Below are positions 1-8,753 of a DNA stretch of 55,350 nt, one piece after another. The stretch is from Bacteroidales bacterium. GTDB taxonomy: Bacteria; Bacteroidota; Bacteroidia; Bacteroidales; JAAYJT01. A program made the translations under genes and the position numbers. The stretch spans positions 1-55,350 of the forward strand of contig JAAYJT010000041.1 of the NCBI GenBank assembly GCA_012522795.1, written 5' to 3'. Numbering within the stretch: position 1 is the stretch's first letter; each line of letters starts with the position of its first letter. Below the pieces are notes generated by a model, which was not told the DNA's origin, ran no database searches, and was given only the letters and a program-made list of their open reading frames with translations.

Positions 1-564
1 AGATTTCTCTGTTTCGGCAGGAGTTTCACTCTGTTCTGCCTGTTCTTCTTCTGCAAGTGCTGCTTCAGCTTCTTCCTGCAATTTAGCAGCTTCCTTTTCT
101 GCTTGTTTAGCAAGTTTTTTCGCAATTTCAGCAGAACGGGCTTCATTAAGTTTGCTTTCCTGTTCTTTAATTTTCTTCAGTTCTTCTCTTTCCTGTAGTT
201 CACGATCACTGATAATTCTTCTAATCTTAGATTCTTTCTCTTCAAGCCATGTCGAAAATCTTTCTTCAACCTGTTCAGGAGTCAAAGCACCTTTTTTTAC
301 TCCATTAAGTAAGTGTAATTTGTAAAGTACTCCTTTGTGCGAAAAAATGGTACGAACGGTATCAGTAGGTTGTGCGCCTGTTTGCAACCAGTACAATGCG
401 CGGTCGAAATCCAGGTCAATGTCAGCAGGTTTTGTCAGAGGATTGTAAACGCCAATCTTCTCAATAAATCTTCCATCACGTGGTGCCCGACCATCCGCAA
501 TTACAATATGGTAAAACGGACGACCTTTTCTACCATGACGCTGTAATCTAATCTTTGTTGGCAT
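1..564 (-). CDS. rpsP: 30S ribosomal protein S16, C-terminus beyond window
   Basis: Structural protein of the small ribosomal subunit. The minus-strand frame from the ATG at 564 gives the S16 N-terminus ([20 protein letters not shown], then VADGR-like [17 protein letters not shown] and an YNPL turn), and the frame is open for 188 codons up to the window edge, so the stop lies outside. The S16 fold takes about the first 85-90 residues. It is followed by a long tail rich in Glu, Lys and Ala (from roughly residue 105), predicted to be helical or coiled, which is a known feature of Bacteroidetes S16 proteins. The gene is preceded by a good lineage-type promoter about 44 nt upstream. The call is certain; only the true C-terminus is unseen. 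Confidence 0.97.
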   Translation of the reverse strand, partial: MPTKIRLQRHGRKGRPFYHIVIADGRAPRDGRFIEKIGVYNPLTKPADIDLDFDRALYWLQTGAQPTDTVRTIFSHKGVLYKLHLLNGVKKGALTPEQVEERFSTWLEEKESKIRRIISDRELQEREELKKIKEQESKLNEARSAEIAKKLAKQAEKEAAKLQEEAEAALAEEEQAEQSETPAETEKS

Positions 565-607
565 AAAAATAAAAATGTTTAATTATAAATTTTTGAAAAT
601 AAGCCTG

Positions 608-637
608 CAAAGAAACAACTTTTTTCCGAATCTGCAA
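608..637 (-). promoter_or_regulatory. Bacteroidetes-type promoter for rpsP
   Basis: On the minus strand a TTG (635-637) is followed after exactly 19 nt by TTTCTTTG (608-615), one base off the TAnnTTTG box of the primary sigma factor of this phylum. It would give a leader of roughly 35-40 nt before the rpsP ATG. Inferred from consensus only. Confidence 0.5.
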
Positions 638-794
638 TACCCGAACTTACTATTACTGATATTTAAACATGCATTTATAGAGCAAGACTAAATTTTTTCA
701 TAAAAATATTTAAAAACGAAAATAAATAGAGCTTTTAGAAGCTTTGAAAGCCAATTGTTATTGTCAATAAAAAGCTATTTGTTAATTTAGCCGC

Positions 795-2228
795 ATGAAA
801 ATTAGAGAATCATTTTTACGTATTCTGATTATAATGCTGGGCTTTTTGATCATCCAGGATGTTCAAAGCCAGCAAAATGAAAAATTTATTCTTAATGGTA
901 TAATATCAGGACTGATAGAGAAAAATATTGTTTTCATACGGCTTAATGGACATAAGGAGATCAAGATTAAAGAGTTACAAACTGACAAATATGGTTCGTT
1001 TACAATTTCCCTTGATGAAATGCTGCCAATCGGGCAATACCGCCTTAGAATAGATCCGGGCAAACAAAGCAAACTTCTCGATTTTCTCGTTACTGACAAT
1101 AACTTAAGTTTTACTACTGATATTGATTTCCTTATAGATAGCATCCATTTTGAAAATTCAGAGATCAATGCAGCATGGTATAATTATTTCAGGACCAAAG
1201 AAAATTTTGAAAGCAGACTTTCAATTCTTGAACATCTTATGGGTATTTATCCAAAAGACGAGCGTTTTTATCCTGAAATAATAAAGGAATTCAATTTGTT
1301 ACAGGGAGAGCGTGATATTGTCATCAATAAAATTAGTTCAGAGTTTTCAGGAACTTTGCTTGAAACATACATCAATGCAGATCAACCTCCGCATGTAAAC
1401 CCTTTCATTTCACCAGAAGAGCGCGGAGACCTTTTCAGGAGGAATTTCTTTAAAAACATTGATTTCACTGATACTATGCTGTTGAGAACAGATATTTTTC
1501 CCGGCAAAGTTCTGTCATATATCATGCTTTACAGGAATCCACAGCTTAATCAGGAACAGCAGGCACTTGAGTTTATTCGTGCTACCGATAATTTCTTGCC
1601 ATTGGCTATGGTGCAACCTGTGGTTTATAATTATCTGCTTGAATACACCATTAGCGGATTTGAGCAGATTGGGCTTGAAAAGGTCCTTCAGCATATTGCC
1701 GAACATTATCAGGTGGACGAAACCTGCGTCTCAGATCAGGGGGCGGGTGAGCTGCAGCGAAGAATTGAAGGTTATCGGAAACTTGCTCCTGGCAATAAAG
1801 CACCTGATATAAATACAAAGGATATAAATGATAAAGATTTTAAGCTTGATAAATCTAAAGCTGAGCACATCCTTATAGTTTTCTGGGCGAGCTGGTGTCC
1901 GCATTGTAATGTCATTCTTCCCGAAATTAAAAAATTAGCTGATCAGTTAAATGTCGGATATAGTAATAATCCCAAGCTACAGGTAGTTTCAGTTTCTATT
2001 GATCATGAAGAAGAGGATTATCAGGAAATCTTAAAGAAAAACAGGATGGATGACAAAGCGCTTAAGAATTACTGGACAAATATTTGTGATTATAAGGCAT
2101 GGGATGGCAAAATCGCAAATGATTATTACCTGTATGCTACTCCTACAATGGTTCTGTTAGGGAAGGATGGGATAATTATAGCTAAACCTTCAAATATTCA
2201 GGAACTTAAAAAGAATCTTGGATTATAG
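795..2228 (+). CDS. TlpA-family thiol-disulfide oxidoreductase, secreted
   Basis: Envelope thioredoxin-fold protein of 477 residues. A signal peptide (residues 1-25, ending near VQSQ) is followed by a beta-rich region resembling the DUF4369-type N-terminal domain of Bacteroidetes thioredoxin proteins (about 30-130), a helical middle region, and a C-terminal TlpA/AhpC-TSA thioredoxin domain (about 335-477). The active site reads WASWCPHCN, with the CxxC pair intact, and a cis-proline segment YATPTMVLL lies near the C-terminus. It probably reduces or isomerises disulfides of periplasmic or outer-membrane proteins; the partner cannot be told. It stands alone, convergent with the FKBP gene. Confidence 0.88.
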   Translation: MKIRESFLRILIIMLGFLIIQDVQSQQNEKFILNGIISGLIEKNIVFIRLNGHKEIKIKELQTDKYGSFTISLDEMLPIGQYRLRIDPGKQSKLLDFLVTDNNLSFTTDIDFLIDSIHFENSEINAAWYNYFRTKENFESRLSILEHLMGIYPKDERFYPEIIKEFNLLQGERDIVINKISSEFSGTLLETYINADQPPHVNPFISPEERGDLFRRNFFKNIDFTDTMLLRTDIFPGKVLSYIMLYRNPQLNQEQQALEFIRATDNFLPLAMVQPVVYNYLLEYTISGFEQIGLEKVLQHIAEHYQVDETCVSDQGAGELQRRIEGYRKLAPGNKAPDINTKDINDKDFKLDKSKAEHILIVFWASWCPHCNVILPEIKKLADQLNVGYSNNPKLQVVSVSIDHEEEDYQEILKKNRMDDKALKNYWTNICDYKAWDGKIANDYYLYATPTMVLLGKDGIIIAKPSNIQELKKNLGL

Positions 2229-2269
2229 TAATCCGCTACTATAATGACAGAATATCTTTCAGCGGATTA
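2229..2269. terminator. Inverted repeat between convergent genes
   Basis: A 9-bp perfect inverted repeat (TAATCCGCT at 2229-2237, AGCGGATTA at 2261-2269) starts right after the stop of the thioredoxin gene and faces the end of the FKBP gene. The 23-nt loop and weak T-tract make it a modest bidirectional terminator candidate. Confidence 0.45.
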
Positions 2270-2322
2270 GATATTATCATTATGTGAAATCTAAGTTACA
2301 AAGAAGGCAGAATTTCTGCGAT

Positions 2323-3048
2323 TTATTCAATTCCTAACAATTCAACTTCAAATATCAGTGCCGAATGTGGAGGAATTGTGCCAGCTTCCCTGCTGCCATA
2401 TCCAAGCTCAGAAGGAATGAAAAACTTGAATTTGCTTCCCATTGGCATTAGCTGTATGCCTTCAGTCCATCCGGGAATAAGACGTGAGAGTTCAAACGTT
2501 GCCGGCTTGCCTCTGTCGTACGATGAGTCGAAAACAGTACCGTTCAATAGTGTGCCTTTGTAGTGAACTGTTACCTTATTTGATACCAGGGGTTTATCGC
2601 CGTCTCCCAATTCCAATATCTGATATTGCAGCCCACTTTCGGTAGTTATCACACCTTCAGCAGATTTGTTTTCTTCAAGAAACTTTTTTCCTGCTTCCAT
2701 ATTTTCAGAATATCGTGCAGCATTTTGTTCTTCTCTTTTAGCCTGCATTTCAGAACCATATTTCATCATGATGGCTTCAGCCTGTTCGCGTGTAAAAATA
2801 GTGTCATGTCCATTCCAGGCATCAGTAAAACCCTGATTAAATATTTCAGCATTTAAATCCATGTCATTATTTTTCAAAGTAAAGGCAACATCAGTTCCTA
2901 TTATATAACTGATGCTGTCGAGTTTGGTTTTTAATTCAAATGCTGGTTTTGTGGGTTCATTATCTTGTTTTTTGCCGGGCTTTTGCGCAAATACATTTAA
3001 ATTAATTGATAAAGAAGCTATCAGACTAATAATGATGATCTTTTTCAT
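2323..3048 (-). CDS. FKBP-type peptidyl-prolyl cis-trans isomerase, secreted
   Basis: Prolyl isomerase/chaperone of the periplasm, 241 residues. A signal peptide (1-21, ending at VFAQ) leads into a helical FKBP_N dimerisation region (about 38-125, beginning KLDSISYIIGTDVA), then the catalytic FKBP domain (about 130-241). Typical FKBP residues are present: VTVHYKGTLLNGTVFDSSYDRG, then ELSRLIPGWTEGIQLMPMGSK and the C-terminal IPPHSALIFEVELL strand. Layout and length match the FkpA/FklB/Mip type. It helps fold exported proteins. No operon partner; the upstream neighbour tcdA is divergent. Confidence 0.93.
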   Translation of the reverse strand: MKKIIIISLIASLSINLNVFAQKPGKKQDNEPTKPAFELKTKLDSISYIIGTDVAFTLKNNDMDLNAEIFNQGFTDAWNGHDTIFTREQAEAIMMKYGSEMQAKREEQNAARYSENMEAGKKFLEENKSAEGVITTESGLQYQILELGDGDKPLVSNKVTVHYKGTLLNGTVFDSSYDRGKPATFELSRLIPGWTEGIQLMPMGSKFKFFIPSELGYGSREAGTIPPHSALIFEVELLGIE

Positions 3049-3275
3049 AATTTTTCTTTTTTGATTTTAAAATGGAAGTGCAAAGGTGCAAATAAAAATC
3101 ATACCTGCGTAATTAAAAATGATGTTCTGAGCCTTTGCTATGGAAAGTTCCTGCTATGAGAGCTGACAATCATAATATCATGGCTATTTTTATATTTTTG
3201 CGTTTTGTGCTTTTTTAAGAAGACCAAAAAAGATTATATCGTATTTTTACAACATAATTCAGAAATATTATTTTT

Positions 3276-4016
3276 ATGCAATCGAACTGGCAGGAACGAA
3301 CGCAATTAATGCTTGGTGATGCCGCATTGACAAGACTGAATAATGCCCATGTACTTATTGCCGGGCTTGGAGGAGTGGGTGCCATGGTTGCTGAGATGCT
3401 TTGCAGGGCAGGTATTGGCACACTCACCATTGCCGATGCTGATAAAATTCAGTCCAGTAATCGGAACAGACAAATACTTGCATTAAGTAGCAGTGAAGGA
3501 ATTGCCAAAACCAGGGTTATGGCTGACCGACTGCTGGATATTAATCCGGATATAGATATTAATGTTTTTAATCATTATCTTAAAGATCAGATTATTATAG
3601 ATTTACTTTCCCAACCTTTTGATTATGTGGTAGATGCTATTGATACTCTTTCGCCAAAATTGTATTTTGTTTATTATGCACTTATGAATAAACATAAACT
3701 GGTTAGCAGCATGGGAGCAGGTGGTAAGCTGGAACCATCATTGGTGAAAATTGGCGATATATCGGAGAGTTATCAGTGTAAACTGGCTTTCGATCTGCGA
3801 AAACGTTTAAGACGGAAAGGAATTACCAGTGGGTTTAAAGTTGTTTTTTCGTCAGAACCTGTTCCTGGTCATACAATAATAATAGATGAGTCTGAAAAAA
3901 ATAAAAAATCAAACGTTGGAACTATTTCATACATGCCTGCCATTTTTGGCTGTTATTGTGCATCGGTTGTTATAAGAGATTTGATAAACGGCGACAATAG
4001 CGTTTCAAATTCATAA
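3276..4016 (+). CDS. tcdA: tRNA threonylcarbamoyladenosine dehydratase
   Basis: ThiF/E1-like enzyme that uses ATP to cyclise t6A37 to ct6A37 in ANN-decoding tRNAs. The protein of 246 residues carries the nucleotide-binding glycine motif GLGGVGAMVAEML (about 30-42), the adenylation motif DADKIQSSNRNRQ, and the family-specific C-terminal part (SMGAGGKLEPSLVKIGDI and RKRLRRKGI). Length and motif order match TcdA (CsdL/YgdL) rather than MoeB or ThiF, which carry zinc-binding cysteine pairs not seen here. A single-gene transcription unit, divergent from the FKBP gene. Confidence 0.92.
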   Translation: MQSNWQERTQLMLGDAALTRLNNAHVLIAGLGGVGAMVAEMLCRAGIGTLTIADADKIQSSNRNRQILALSSSEGIAKTRVMADRLLDINPDIDINVFNHYLKDQIIIDLLSQPFDYVVDAIDTLSPKLYFVYYALMNKHKLVSSMGAGGKLEPSLVKIGDISESYQCKLAFDLRKRLRRKGITSGFKVVFSSEPVPGHTIIIDESEKNKKSNVGTISYMPAIFGCYCASVVIRDLINGDNSVSNS

Positions 4017-4081
4017 AAAAGAATGTTTTTCAGGCTTTTCAATCAAAAAAAGATTAAAATATTAACAGAAAGTGAAAAAAA

Positions 4082-4093
4082 ATGACATGTCAT
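4082..4093. promoter_or_regulatory. Perfect 12-bp palindrome at sigma-factor promoter
   Basis: ATGACATGTCAT is a perfect palindrome ending 2 nt upstream of the TTG of the sigma-gene promoter. Its position suggests an operator or activator site for a dimeric regulator. No such regulator is encoded next to it, so function is inference. Confidence 0.35.
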
Positions 4094-4095
4094 TG

Positions 4096-4125
4096 TTGTT
4101 TTTATAAAATTCAGTTGTATATTTG
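4096..4125 (+). promoter_or_regulatory. Promoter of the ECF sigma factor gene
   Basis: TTG (4096-4098), a 19-nt spacer, then TATATTTG (4118-4125) is a textbook Bacteroidetes housekeeping promoter. Transcription would start near 4130 and give a leader of about 95 nt. The leader holds two purine-rich Shine-Dalgarno-like tracts, at 4163-4168 and 4215-4220. Confidence 0.7.
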
Positions 4126-4214
4126 CGCCCTGAAATTAAAAATTGATCACCATTAAAATAATAGGAGGAATTCTATAGACACATTTCTACGCTTCTTTAA
4201 CTAACATAAAAAAA

Positions 4215-4220
4215 GGAGGG
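4215..4220 (+). promoter_or_regulatory. Strong Shine-Dalgarno for the sigma factor
   Basis: GGAGGG lies 5 nt before the ATG at 4226. Strong SD sites are uncommon in this phylum, so this fixes the start and suggests efficient translation. A second AGGAGG at 4163-4168 is not followed by a usable start codon. Confidence 0.7.
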
Positions 4221-4225
4221 TTTAT

Positions 4226-4813
4226 ATGAATACCCAGCATGTTAGCGATCAGGAGCTAATAAGCAGTTATCTGGATGGTGATCATTCCAGCATTGAACAC
4301 TTGATCAGCAGGCATCAGAGCCGCGTGTTTGCATACATACTTATGGTTGTAAAAGACAAACACCTGGCTGATGATATTTTTCAGGATGCCTTTATAAAAG
4401 TGATTAATACTCTAAGATCAGGTTCTTACAAGGAGGAAGGTAAGTTCATTCAGTGGGTGATGCGTATCGCCCATAATCTGATAATTGACCATTATCGTAA
4501 AGCAAAACGTATGCCCGTTGTTGAAAACAAAAATGAAGATTTTGATATTTTTAGCACTTTAAGGCTTACTGATGACTCAATTGAAGATAGGATGATTATT
4601 GATCAGATTCATGAAGATGTCCGCAAGCTGATTGAGCATCTGCCACCCGAACAAAAAGAAGTTCTTATCATGCGGCATTATTCAGGTATGAGTTTTAAGG
4701 ATATTGCTGAGCATACTGACGTTAGTATCAACACCGCTCTGGGTCGTATGCGTTATGCACTTATCAATCTGCGTAAGCTGATTGATAAAAAAGATATTGT
4801 TCTTACTTTGTGA
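4226..4813 (+). CDS. RNA polymerase sigma-70 family ECF sigma factor
   Basis: Alternative sigma factor of 195 residues. Region 2 (about 20-90) includes the core-binding and -10 recognition helices around LADDIFQDAFIKVINTL and IQWVMRIAHNLIIDHYRK. Region 4 (about 130-190) holds the helix-turn-helix LPPEQKEVLIMRHYSGMSFKDIA. The linker between them is acidic and longer than in minimal ECFs. No anti-sigma factor of the FecR or zinc-binding type lies beside it. The next gene is instead a 65-residue ORF in the same direction 78 nt downstream. Homologous sigma factors of this shape are widespread in Bacteroidales; regulation by the palindrome at 4082-4093 is possible. The regulon cannot be told. Confidence 0.93.
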   Translation: MNTQHVSDQELISSYLDGDHSSIEHLISRHQSRVFAYILMVVKDKHLADDIFQDAFIKVINTLRSGSYKEEGKFIQWVMRIAHNLIIDHYRKAKRMPVVENKNEDFDIFSTLRLTDDSIEDRMIIDQIHEDVRKLIEHLPPEQKEVLIMRHYSGMSFKDIAEHTDVSINTALGRMRYALINLRKLIDKKDIVLTL

Positions 4814-4891
4814 AGAATTTTTTTCAGATTAGATGTAATAATTAGAGGTTTGTTTCCGTTTGCTGATTATTATTAAATTAATCAGTGTTGC

Positions 4892-5089
4892 ATGAAGCAA
4901 ACTTTTACTCTTTATCCAACTTTTTCTGAAATTTTCTCAACAAAAAATGCCTCTGAAGCCAGTGCACAGCAAGGCGAGAATGAAAACAATGCCCCTTGCT
5001 GGGTGTTGAATAATATTCTCGCATATTCAGCAGCGTTGTTTGTTGTTAAGACTAAGAATATTGGCAATTATTATTTGATCCTGAATTAA
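4892..5089 (+). CDS. Small protein downstream of ECF sigma factor
   Basis: Product of 65 residues with no recognised domain and no membrane segment or signal peptide. A polar, low-complexity N-terminal half (with Gln/Glu/Asn) leads to a C-terminal segment reading NNILAYSAALFVVKTKNIGN and a hydrophobic ending. From memory, short proteins with a similar I-L-x-Y-S-x-A-L core and an I/L-L-N terminus follow ECF sigma genes in other Bacteroidetes, which favours a real gene; I could not check this. The start codon has no clear Shine-Dalgarno. A role tied to the sigma factor is inference from position only. Confidence 0.6.
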   Translation: MKQTFTLYPTFSEIFSTKNASEASAQQGENENNAPCWVLNNILAYSAALFVVKTKNIGNYYLILN

Positions 5090-5175
5090 TAGAATACAGG
5101 AATCAATACCCTGTTAAAAATTATAACCGGAACATAATTGCTGAATTTTATTATTAGCTCAAACCGCAAAGAATA

Positions 5176-5868
5176 ATGAGCAAACTTACCAGGAAAGAAC
5201 GCTTTCATTTGGTTCTTGACTATTTTCAAAAAAATCAGCCTATTGCTGAAACGGAGCTACATTATGTAAATCCTTATGAACTCATTGTGGCTGTTATCCT
5301 TTCAGCTCAATGTACTGATAAGAGGGTCAATATCATTACTCCTGAATTTTTTAAATTGTTTCCCGATACTGAAGCTTTGAGTAAAGCTTCGCAGGAAGAG
5401 GTTTTTGAAGTAATAAAAAGCTGTTCGTATCCAAACAATAAAGCAAAAAACCTTATAGGTATGGCAAAAATGTTGCTTGAACATTTTAATGGCATTGTAC
5501 CTGATGATGTTGATGAATTACAAAAACTTCCTGGTGTAGGCAGGAAAACAGCTAATGTAATAGCTTCTGTAATTTATAATAAACCTGCCCTAGCTGTTGA
5601 TACTCACGTTTTCAGAGTTGCTGCGCGCCTTGGTCTGACATCTAATGCAAAGACTCCGTTAGAAGCTGAAAAACAACTGGTGAAATATATTCCCGAACAC
5701 CTTATATCTATTGCGCATCATTGGCTGATTTTGCATGGTAGATATATTTGTGTTGCGCGGAAACCAAAATGCGAAATCTGCCCACTGGCTGATTTTTGCC
5801 TATATTATGAAAAGAACAATAGATCAGGAAAAGATACTGAGAAACAAAAAGGTAAGAAGAGTGTTTAA
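5176..5868 (+). CDS. nth: Endonuclease III, DNA glycosylase/AP lyase
   Basis: Base-excision repair enzyme that removes oxidised pyrimidines and nicks at the abasic site. The 230-residue protein has the helix-hairpin-helix LPGVGRKTANVIASV (about 118-132) containing the catalytic lysine, the aspartate in the following VDTHVFRVAARLGL segment, and the C-terminal [4Fe-4S] cluster cysteines with spacing C-x6-C-x2-C-x5-C (CVARKPKCEICPLADFC). A short Lys-rich tail follows. It sits 30 nt before bcp in the same direction, so the two repair/oxidative-stress genes may be co-transcribed. Confidence 0.96.
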   Translation: MSKLTRKERFHLVLDYFQKNQPIAETELHYVNPYELIVAVILSAQCTDKRVNIITPEFFKLFPDTEALSKASQEEVFEVIKSCSYPNNKAKNLIGMAKMLLEHFNGIVPDDVDELQKLPGVGRKTANVIASVIYNKPALAVDTHVFRVAARLGLTSNAKTPLEAEKQLVKYIPEHLISIAHHWLILHGRYICVARKPKCEICPLADFCLYYEKNNRSGKDTEKQKGKKSV

Positions 5869-5898
5869 TCATTATTAATAAAACATAAACAAAATTTT

Positions 5899-6354
5899 AT
5901 GATAACACTTAAACCCGGCGATAAAGCTCCGGCATTTGAAGCCACTGATCAATTTGGAAATATTGTAAATCTGAATGATTTTGAAGGTTCAAAATTGGTT
6001 CTTTATTTCTATCCAAAGGACAATACACCCGGATGTACAGCTCAGGCATGTAATCTGCGTGACAATTACAGCGAATTGCTTCAGAAAGGATACAAAATAG
6101 TAGGCGTAAGCACGGATAGTTTAAAATCTCACGAAAAGTTTTCTGAGAAATATAACCTTCCGTTTCCGTTATTGCCAGATACAGAAAGAAAGATCGTAAC
6201 TGCATATGGCGTATGGGGACCTAAAAAAATGATGGGAAGGGTATATGATGGAACTCATCGTACAACATTCCTGATTGATGAGAATGGTGTGATTGAGAAA
6301 ATATTTACTAAGGTTGATGCTAAAAACCATACAGAGCAAATATTTTCAACGTAG
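5899..6354 (+). CDS. bcp: Thioredoxin-dependent thiol peroxidase (BCP type)
   Basis: Peroxiredoxin that reduces hydrogen peroxide and organic hydroperoxides. It has 151 residues, the normal length. The active site is in YPKDNTPGCTAQACNLRD, with the peroxidatic Cys and a second Cys five residues on, as in the two-Cys (BCP/PrxQ) subgroup. The later segments LPDTERKIVTAYGVW and HRTTFLIDENGVIE are typical of the family. Cytoplasmic; follows nth by 30 nt. Confidence 0.95.
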   Translation: MITLKPGDKAPAFEATDQFGNIVNLNDFEGSKLVLYFYPKDNTPGCTAQACNLRDNYSELLQKGYKIVGVSTDSLKSHEKFSEKYNLPFPLLPDTERKIVTAYGVWGPKKMMGRVYDGTHRTTFLIDENGVIEKIFTKVDAKNHTEQIFST

Positions 6355-6494
6355 TATTCTGCTATTAGGATTTGGAAAAATAATTCAGAGGAGTTTTTTC
6401 ATTGTGTTCTGAGATCAATTTGTTTATCCGGCGTTACTGAAGATCCCATTAACCTGGTGTTTTGATAAAATAATCTTTATTTAATTTGAACTGA

Positions 6495-7340
6495 ATGGAA
6501 ACAGTCAGAACTATATCAGAAACAAAAGCCATACTTGAGAAAATAAAAGCTGACGGAAAAACCATAGGTTTTGTTCCTACAATGGGAGCTTTGCATGCCG
6601 GGCATATTTCATTGCAGGAGTGTTCGTACAAGGAAAATGATTTTACTGTTTGCAGTATTTTTGTTAATCCTATTCAGTTTAACAATGCTGAAGATCTTGA
6701 AAAATATCCACGAACTGAGGAGCGGGATATTGAAATGCTTGAAAAAGCTGGTTGTCACCTGGTTTTTATCCCTTCAGTGAATGAAATGTATGGTGAAAAA
6801 GAAGAAACGGTTTATGATTTTGGTCATCTTGATAAGATTCTTGAAGGTGAATTCAGACCGGGGCATTTCAACGGAGTGGCAATTGTTGTAAAAAAATTGT
6901 TTGATATTGTTACTCCACACAGGGCTTATTTTGGAGAGAAAGATTATCAGCAACTGGCTATTGTTAAGCAATTGGTAAGAATGCATGATATTCCGGTTGA
7001 GATCGTGCCATGTCCAACAATGCGTGAACTTTCCGGTCTGGCAATGAGTTCAAGAAACGAAAGGCTGAGCCTGGAAGAAAAAGAAATTGCTACGGTTTTA
7101 TACCGGACTTTGAAACAGACAGCAGAAAAAGCTTCTGAATTAGCTCCTAAGGAATGTGAAAATTGGGCTATTCAGCAAATTAATGCTGCTCCGGGAATGA
7201 GTGTTGAATACTTCAGTATTGTTGACGCTGAAACTATGCTTCCTGTTAAAAAATGGCATGAAGGTCAGCAGGTAATTGCATGTGTGGCTGCATTTATTGT
7301 AGGAGTTCGTTTGATAGATAATATGATGATATTTTCATAA
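6495..7340 (+). CDS. panC: Pantothenate synthetase
   Basis: Joins pantoate and beta-alanine with ATP to make pantothenate (vitamin B5, coenzyme A precursor). The protein of 281 residues carries the nucleotidyltransferase motif PTMGALHAGHISL (about 28-40), FVNPIQFN, the FGEKDYQQLAIVKQLV signature and the KMSKS-like region LAMSSRNERLS. All family landmarks are intact. It is followed 9 nt later by panD, which makes its substrate beta-alanine, so the pair forms a compact vitamin operon. Confidence 0.97.
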   Translation: METVRTISETKAILEKIKADGKTIGFVPTMGALHAGHISLQECSYKENDFTVCSIFVNPIQFNNAEDLEKYPRTEERDIEMLEKAGCHLVFIPSVNEMYGEKEETVYDFGHLDKILEGEFRPGHFNGVAIVVKKLFDIVTPHRAYFGEKDYQQLAIVKQLVRMHDIPVEIVPCPTMRELSGLAMSSRNERLSLEEKEIATVLYRTLKQTAEKASELAPKECENWAIQQINAAPGMSVEYFSIVDAETMLPVKKWHEGQQVIACVAAFIVGVRLIDNMMIFS

Positions 7341-7349
7341 TTTTGCACC

Positions 7350-7700
7350 ATGATTCAAATTGAGATTTTAAAATCGAAAATACATCGCGCAACAGTTACC
7401 GATTCTAATTTGCAATATATTGGTAGCTTAACCATTGATGAAGATTTGATGGATGCTGCTGATCTCATTGAATATGAAAAGGTTAATGTGCTCAACACCA
7501 ATAATGGTGAACGTTTTGAGACTTATGTCATCAAAGGCAGGCGAGGATCAGGTGATATTATTGTAAATGGTGCTGCTGCACGTAAAGTACAACCTCGCGA
7601 CATAATTATAATTGTTGCTTACGCTATAGTTCCTGCTTCCGAAGCTCCCAAATTAAAACCTGTTATTGTTTTTCCAGATGACAGGAATAAACTTCACTAG
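7350..7700 (+). CDS. panD: Aspartate 1-decarboxylase (pyruvoyl enzyme)
   Basis: Makes beta-alanine from aspartate for the PanC reaction. At 116 residues it has the standard length. The self-cleavage site is Gly25-Ser26 in the segment [14 protein letters not shown], which yields the pyruvoyl group on the alpha chain; the conserved [15 protein letters not shown] and [12 protein letters not shown] segments follow. No PanZ maturation factor is visible here. A TAATTTTG sequence overlaps the panC stop and ends 4 nt before the panD ATG. Confidence 0.97.
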   Translation: MIQIEILKSKIHRATVTDSNLQYIGSLTIDEDLMDAADLIEYEKVNVLNTNNGERFETYVIKGRRGSGDIIVNGAAARKVQPRDIIIIVAYAIVPASEAPKLKPVIVFPDDRNKLH

Positions 7701-7703
7701 GCT

Positions 7704-8753
7704 TTGAAAAAGAAGGTCCTGGCAGTTTTAAAGTATATGCTTTTCCTATCAGTAGGATTAGTTTTATTATATCTTGCTCTTAGAGGACTTGATCTTAATC
7801 TTATTGTCGAAGAATTTAAGAACGCAAAATATACATGGATCCTGTTATCGCTTATTCCTGGGTTTATAGCTCTTGTAAGTCGTTCAATTCGCTGGGGTAT
7901 TCTTATAAGTGAACTTGGTTATAGTAGTAAACCCTCCGCAACGTTTCATGCAACCATTATGGGATATTTTGCAAATATAATTTTCCCCAGGCTTGGCGAG
8001 GTAGCACGCTGCACTGCATTGAACCGTAGTCAGAACATACCTTTCAACAGCCTTTTTGGAACCGTTATTGCCGAAAGGATCTTTGATCTTTTATGTCTGG
8101 CAATTATTGCTTTTGTGGTTATCATAGCACAGTTTGGTTTTTTGCGTGAGTTTCTTGAAACACTGATCTGGATTCCCTTAACTTCAAAAATCCCTTCAAA
8201 CACTTGGCTAATCGCAGTTCTTGGATTAGGTATTTTACTTGCTATAATCCTTTTTTATATTCTGCTTAGGTTCAGTATGGTATATATCAGGAAATTAACC
8301 TTTTATCGCAAGATTAAAGACCTATTTATTGGTTTTTTGGCAGGAATAACAAGCATTATGAAGCTGAGGCGAAAAAAAGCATTTCTGGCTCATACACTGA
8401 TTATATGGGGGATGTATTTTTTGATGTCGTATATTCCATTCAGGGCATTACAGGCAACCGAGCATCTTACACTTATTGACGGAACCACTCTGCTGATGAT
8501 GGGTACTCTTGGATTTGTTATACCTGTGCCGGCTGGAATTGGAGCTTATCATTATATTGTTACTAAAACATTAACCGAACTTTTCGGTATAGTATCAGAA
8601 TCAGCAGCGTCGTTTGCAGTGCTGGTGCATGCAAGTCAGCTGGTTTTAATCATTTTTATTGCAATATTTTCGTTTGCATATTTTTTAACCAGAAAAAACA
8701 AACCATTTAATGTTAAAATTAGAAATCATTCAGAAAAAAATATTGAATCCTGA
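7704..8753 (+). CDS. Flippase-like LPG synthase transmembrane-domain protein
   Basis: Integral inner-membrane protein of 349 residues with about eight hydrophobic segments, of the UPF0104/YbhN (lysylphosphatidylglycerol synthase TM region) family. Landmarks are RSIRWGILISELG, then FANIIFPRLGEVARCTALNR and the glycine-rich VIPVPAGIGAYHYIV. It lacks the soluble aminoacyl-transferase half of MprF, so lipid handling rather than aminoacylation is likely; the substrate is unknown. The frame opens with TTG 3 nt after the panD stop; the next in-frame ATG is at codon 12 (7737). Its 3' end overlaps the rfaE2 gene by 44 nt, implying coupled expression. Confidence 0.85.
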   Translation: MKKKVLAVLKYMLFLSVGLVLLYLALRGLDLNLIVEEFKNAKYTWILLSLIPGFIALVSRSIRWGILISELGYSSKPSATFHATIMGYFANIIFPRLGEVARCTALNRSQNIPFNSLFGTVIAERIFDLLCLAIIAFVVIIAQFGFLREFLETLIWIPLTSKIPSNTWLIAVLGLGILLAIILFYILLRFSMVYIRKLTFYRKIKDLFIGFLAGITSIMKLRRKKAFLAHTLIIWGMYFLMSYIPFRALQATEHLTLIDGTTLLMMGTLGFVIPVPAGIGAYHYIVTKTLTELFGIVSESAASFAVLVHASQLVLIIFIAIFSFAYFLTRKNKPFNVKIRNHSEKNIES

